DNA of 64,000 bases from Acidovorax sp. YS12. GTDB lineage: Bacteria; Pseudomonadota; Gammaproteobacteria; Burkholderiales; Burkholderiaceae_C. The notes under the pieces were generated by a model, which saw only the letters and a program-made list of their open reading frames with translations, was not told where the DNA came from and ran no database searches. Position 1 is the first letter of the stretch. The number at the start of each line of letters is the position of its first letter. Below are positions 60,646 to 64,000 of this stretch, in pieces. The translations under genes and the position numbers were made by a program. The stretch lies in NCBI GenBank assembly GCA_021496925.1, contig CP053915.1:4305501-4369500 (forward strand). Reading direction: 5' to 3'.

Positions 60646-60748
60646 TTTGCTAATGAAAATGCGTAAGATGCCGCCGTGGCGCCCGGGCGGGTTGCGGGTG
60701 CCGCCTGTGCCTACCGTTCAGCCCGCCGTTACAGGAGTTTCCATCATC

Positions 60749-61198
60749 ATGTTCCGTTTCGCCGCCATTGCCGCTGCCGCCGTCGTCCTGGCCACCCCCG
60801 CTTTCGCTGCCGACAATTGCAGCGTCCAGGTCGAGGCCAACGATGCGATGCAGTTCAACACCAAGAGCATCGACGTGCCCGCGTCGTGCAAGAAATTCAC
60901 GGTGCAGCTCAAGCATGTGGGCAAGCTGCCCAAGACGAGCATGGGCCACAACTGGGTGCTGGCCAAGACCGCCGACATGGATGCGGTCGCCAAGGATGCG
61001 CTGGCCGCCGGTGCCGCCGCGGGCTACCTCAAGTCCGGGGACGCGCGCGTCATCGCCGCGACCAAGCTGCTCGGGGGCGGCGAGAGCGACTCGGTCAGCG
61101 TCGACGTGGCCAAGCTCAAGGCGGGCGATGCCTATTCGTTCTTCTGCACCTTCCCGGGCCACGTGGGGCTAATGAAGGGCACGCTGCAGGTCAAGTAA
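60749..61198 (+). CDS. azu: Azurin
   Basis: A 149-aa periplasmic blue-copper electron-transfer protein. Signal peptide of 20 residues (ending PAFA). The copper ligands H67, C133, H138 and M142 are visible in GHNWVLAK and CTFPGHVGLMKG; C24 and C47 form the usual disulphide. The ATG at 60749 follows AGGAG. Probably donates electrons to nitrite or cytochrome oxidases. Confidence 0.96.
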   Translation: MFRFAAIAAAAVVLATPAFAADNCSVQVEANDAMQFNTKSIDVPASCKKFTVQLKHVGKLPKTSMGHNWVLAKTADMDAVAKDALAAGAAAGYLKSGDARVIAATKLLGGGESDSVSVDVAKLKAGDAYSFFCTFPGHVGLMKGTLQVK

Positions 61199-61214
61199 GC
61201 GCGCTGCACGCCGC

Positions 61215-61254
61215 ACCAACGCAAACGGGGGCCGAGGCCCCCGTTTGCGTTGGT
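61215..61254. terminator. Long hairpin between azu and guaC
   Basis: An 18-bp perfect inverted repeat (61215-61232 and 61237-61254) with a four-base loop. Without a T-run, but well placed to end both convergent genes. Confidence 0.8.
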
Positions 61255-61265
61255 ACTGGCGGTGC

Positions 61266-62243
61266 TTACATCAGCAGGTGCTCGCCCGCGTTGTCGCCGC
61301 CCAGGATCACGTAGTTCACCTTGCGGATGTCCATGAGCTTCTTGCCGCCGGCGTAGCTGATGGAGCTCTGGATGTCCTGCTGCATCTCCACCAGCGTTTC
61401 GGCCAGCTTGCCCTTGATGGGCTCCAGGATGCGCTTGCCTTCCACGTGCTTGTACTCGCCCTTGTTGAAGTCGGAGGCCGAGCCGTAGTACTCCTTGAAC
61501 AGCTCGCCATCGACCTCGACGGTCTTGCCCGGCGACTCCTCGTGGCCCGCGAACAGCGAGCCCACCATGATCATGGTGGCGCCGAAGCGGATGCTCTTGG
61601 CGATGTCGCCGTGGCTGCGGATGCCGCCGTCGGCGATGATGGGCTTGGTGGCCACGCGCGCGCACCACTTCACGGCCGACAGCTGCCAGCCGCCCGTGCC
61701 GAAGCCGGTCTTGAGCTTGGTGATGCACACCTTGCCCGGGCCGATGCCCACCTTGGTGGCGTCGGCGCCCCAGTTCTCCAGGTCGATCACGGCCTCGGGT
61801 GTGCCCACGTTGCCGGCGATGACGAACGCCTTGGGCAGCTTGGCCTTGAGGTACTGGATCATGTTCTTCACGTTGTCCGAGTGGCCGTGGGCGATGTCGA
61901 TGGTGATGTACTCGGGCGTGATGCCTTCGGCCACGAAGCGGTCCACCGTGGCGTAGTCGGGCTGCTTCACGCCCAGCGAGATCGAGGCGAAGCAGTCCTT
62001 GGCGTGCATGTCTTTGACGAACTGCACGTTGTCCAGGTCGAAGCGGTGCATCACGTAGAAGTAGCCGTTCTGCGCCAGCCAGGTGCAGATGCGTTCGTCC
62101 ACCACCGTCTTCATGTTGGCGGGCACGGCCGGGATGCGGAAGCTGCGCCCGCCCAGCTCCACGCTGGAGTCGCATTCCGAGCGGCTCTCCACGCGGCACT
62201 TGCGCGGCAGCAGCAGGATGTTGTCGTAGTCGAAGATTTCCAT
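61266..62243 (-). CDS. guaC: GMP reductase
   Basis: A 325-aa IMPDH-family enzyme converting GMP to IMP with NADPH. MEIFDYDNILLLPRKCRVESR, GGIRSHGDIAKSIRFGA, and catalytic cysteine in GIGPGKVCITK. The start at 62243 has AAGGAG upstream; a longer frame has no support. The 62244-62458 gap has no gene. Confidence 0.93.
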   Translation of the reverse strand: MEIFDYDNILLLPRKCRVESRSECDSSVELGGRSFRIPAVPANMKTVVDERICTWLAQNGYFYVMHRFDLDNVQFVKDMHAKDCFASISLGVKQPDYATVDRFVAEGITPEYITIDIAHGHSDNVKNMIQYLKAKLPKAFVIAGNVGTPEAVIDLENWGADATKVGIGPGKVCITKLKTGFGTGGWQLSAVKWCARVATKPIIADGGIRSHGDIAKSIRFGATMIMVGSLFAGHEESPGKTVEVDGELFKEYYGSASDFNKGEYKHVEGKRILEPIKGKLAETLVEMQQDIQSSISYAGGKKLMDIRKVNYVILGGDNAGEHLLM

Positions 62244-62458
62244 GAGATTCCAAGCTCCTTTGAAAAGGCGCCGCCGAACCATTTCGGCAGCGTGGGGCGC
62301 TTGGCTTGGGACCGGCTTTGCGGGCGGCAGCGTACAAGCTGGCGCCGAACCCTGGTTGCACAGGCACAAAAAACCGGGCGTCAAGAAACTTGGGCCCGGT
62401 GATTGATTCTATACCTGCCCGCGGCGGCGGGGTGCGAGGGGGTTTCTACAATCCCCGC

Positions 62459-64000
62459 ATGCATTCCCAAGACCCGCTTTCCGCCCCTGCCGCGCCGCTG
62501 CTGCAGGGCCTCAACCCCGAGCAGCTCGCCGCCGTCACCCTGCCTTCGGGCCACGCGCTCATCCTGGCCGGCGCGGGCTCGGGCAAGACGCGCGTGCTCA
62601 CCACGCGCATCGCCTGGCTGCTGCAGAACGGCCACGCCACGCCGGGCGGCATCCTGGCCGTGACCTTCACCAACAAGGCCGCCAAGGAAATGGTGGCGCG
62701 CCTCACGGCCATGCTGCCGGTGAACGTGCGCGGCATGTGGATCGGCACCTTCCACGGCCTGTGCAACCGCCTGCTGCGCGCGCACCACAAGGCGGCGAAC
62801 CTGCCGCAGGCGTTCCAGATCCTCGACACGCAGGACCAGCTCTCCGCCATCAAGCGCCTGTGCAAGCAGTTCAACGTGGACGAAGAGCGCTTTCCGCCCA
62901 AGCAGCTGGCCTACTTCATCGCCAACTGCAAGGAAGAGGGCATGCGCCCGCGCGACGTGCCCGCGCACGATGCCGACAGCCGCAAGAAGGTGGAGGTCTA
63001 CCAGCTCTACGAAGAACAATGCCAGCGCGAAGGCGTGGTGGACTTCGGCGAGCTGATGCTGCGCTCCTACGAGCTGCTGCGTGACAACGACCCGATCCGC
63101 GCGCACTACCAGCACCGCTTTCGCCACATCCTGGTCGATGAGTTCCAGGACACCAACCGCCTGCAGTACCTGTGGCTCAGGCAGATGGCGGGCGACGAGG
63201 CGGATGGCCGCCTGCAGACCCACGGCTGCGTGATGGCCGTGGGCGACGACGACCAGAGCATCTACGCCTTCCGCGGTGCGCGCGTGGGCAACATGGCCGA
63301 CTTCGTGCGCGAGTTCGCCGTGGCGCACCAGATCAAGCTGGAGCAGAACTACCGCAGCTACAGCAACATCCTCGACTCGGCCAACCACCTCATCAGCCAC
63401 AACAGCCGCCGCCTGGGCAAGAACCTGCGCACCACGCAGGGCGCGGGCGAGCCCGTGCGCGTGTACGAAGCCGCGACCGACCTGGCCGAGGCGCAGTGGA
63501 TGGTCGATGAGATCCGGCAACTGGTGAGGAACGACGGCCTGGCGCGCAAGGAAATCGCCGTGCTCTACCGCAGCAACGCGCAAAGCCGGGTGATCGAATC
63601 GCAGCTCTTCAACGCCAGCGTGCCCTACCGCGTGTACGGCGGCCTGCGCTTCTTCGAGCGCGCCGAAATCAAGCACGCGCTGGCCTACCTGCGCCTGCTG
63701 GAGAACCCGCACGACGACACCAGCTTCCTGCGCGTGGTCAACTTCCCGCCGCGCGGCATCGGCGCGCGCACGCTCGAGGTGCTGCAGGACGCCGCGCGCC
63801 AGGCCGGCTGCTCGCTGCACGACGCCGTGAGCGCCGTGCCCGGCAAGGCGGGCGCCAACCTGGGCGCCTTCGTGGTGCTGGTCGATGTGCTGCGCGAGCA
63901 GACGCAGGGCCTGTCGCTGCGCGGCATCATCGAGCAGATGCTCGAATCCAGCGGGCTGGTGGAGCACTTCCGCACCGAGAGGGAAGGCGCCGACCGCATC
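62459..64000 (+). CDS. uvrD: DNA helicase II UvrD, partial
   Basis: The first 514 codons of an SF1 DNA helicase that runs off the window end. Walker A AGAGSGKTRVL, TFTNKAAKEMV, DEFQDTN (Walker B), AVGDDDQSIYAFRGA, and LEQNYRSYSNIL are all present. It acts in nucleotide-excision and mismatch repair. The start MHSQDPLSAP is at 62459. Confidence 0.93.
   Translation, partial: MHSQDPLSAPAAPLLQGLNPEQLAAVTLPSGHALILAGAGSGKTRVLTTRIAWLLQNGHATPGGILAVTFTNKAAKEMVARLTAMLPVNVRGMWIGTFHGLCNRLLRAHHKAANLPQAFQILDTQDQLSAIKRLCKQFNVDEERFPPKQLAYFIANCKEEGMRPRDVPAHDADSRKKVEVYQLYEEQCQREGVVDFGELMLRSYELLRDNDPIRAHYQHRFRHILVDEFQDTNRLQYLWLRQMAGDEADGRLQTHGCVMAVGDDDQSIYAFRGARVGNMADFVREFAVAHQIKLEQNYRSYSNILDSANHLISHNSRRLGKNLRTTQGAGEPVRVYEAATDLAEAQWMVDEIRQLVRNDGLARKEIAVLYRSNAQSRVIESQLFNASVPYRVYGGLRFFERAEIKHALAYLRLLENPHDDTSFLRVVNFPPRGIGARTLEVLQDAARQAGCSLHDAVSAVPGKAGANLGAFVVLVDVLREQTQGLSLRGIIEQMLESSGLVEHFRTEREGADRI

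Overview
The window reads as a chromosome segment of a GC-rich betaproteobacterium of the family Comamonadaceae (Acidovorax/Alicycliphilus/Melaminivora-like). This is inferred from gene content and order (LysR-leuC-leuD-leuB, rpmB-rpmG, rpsP-rimM-trmD-rplS, livHMGF), from azurin, and from two short dispersed repeat families of a kind I associate with that family. No species assignment is possible from the sequence alone.

Region by region. 1-8.5 kb: asd, an SDR oxidoreductase, leuB, leuD and leuC with a LysR regulator, rpmG, rpmB and trxB, all on the minus strand. 8.5-14.2 kb (plus): ftsK, an orphan periplasmic sugar-binding protein coupled to a membrane diguanylate cyclase, and lolA. 14.3-25.6 kb: a NarL-type response regulator with its seven-TM-like histidine kinase, lipoproteins, a DUF1304 protein, an acuR-acuI pair with an AhpD-like enzyme, a UbiA-family prenyltransferase, a uracil-DNA-glycosylase-family protein, a DUF488 protein and small membrane or secreted proteins.

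25.7-33.9 kb is the accessory region. It is visibly AT-richer and built as a sedentary chromosomal integron: a tyrosine recombinase intI (plus strand) that is broken by an internal deletion and a 3' frame disruption, an attI-type junction, and about thirteen minus-strand gene cassettes, each followed by an attC site. Cassette 1 is a secreted protein of unknown function. Cassette 2 is a 347-aa protein that I recognise as a homologue of the AcrVA2 anti-CRISPR (anti-Cas12a) family. Others encode an HNH nuclease, a frameshifted DUF4124 protein, several unknown proteins, and five near-repeat cassettes of two related families. In those five the predicted C-terminus is encoded by the attC site itself, and the cassette contains a copy of the dispersed chromosomal repeat.

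33.9-49.9 kb is housekeeping: rarA, livHMGF (its likely binding protein is at 53.2 kb), a DUF486 protein, a DUF47/PhoU-like protein with a Pit phosphate transporter, a TM2 protein with a GNAT acetyltransferase, rpsP-rimM-trmD-rplS, a Nudix hydrolase, a CobD/CbiB-family protein, hisC and a SulP transporter. 49.9-64 kb: rsgA, phhB, an M48 peptidase, orn, a LivK-like binding protein, a DEAD-box helicase, a PAS-PAS-GGDEF cyclase, a Bcr/CflA-type MFS pump, tRNA-Lys(CTT), a hydroxyacid dehydrogenase, azurin, guaC and the start of uvrD, which runs off the window.

A dispersed repeat (consensus close to ATAGCTGCTTGCGCTTG followed by an inverted arm and GGCCATTTT) occurs about 18 times. It lies mostly between genes, but copies also lie inside coding sequence (lolA signal peptide, rarA, phhB, lysR) and in the integron cassettes.
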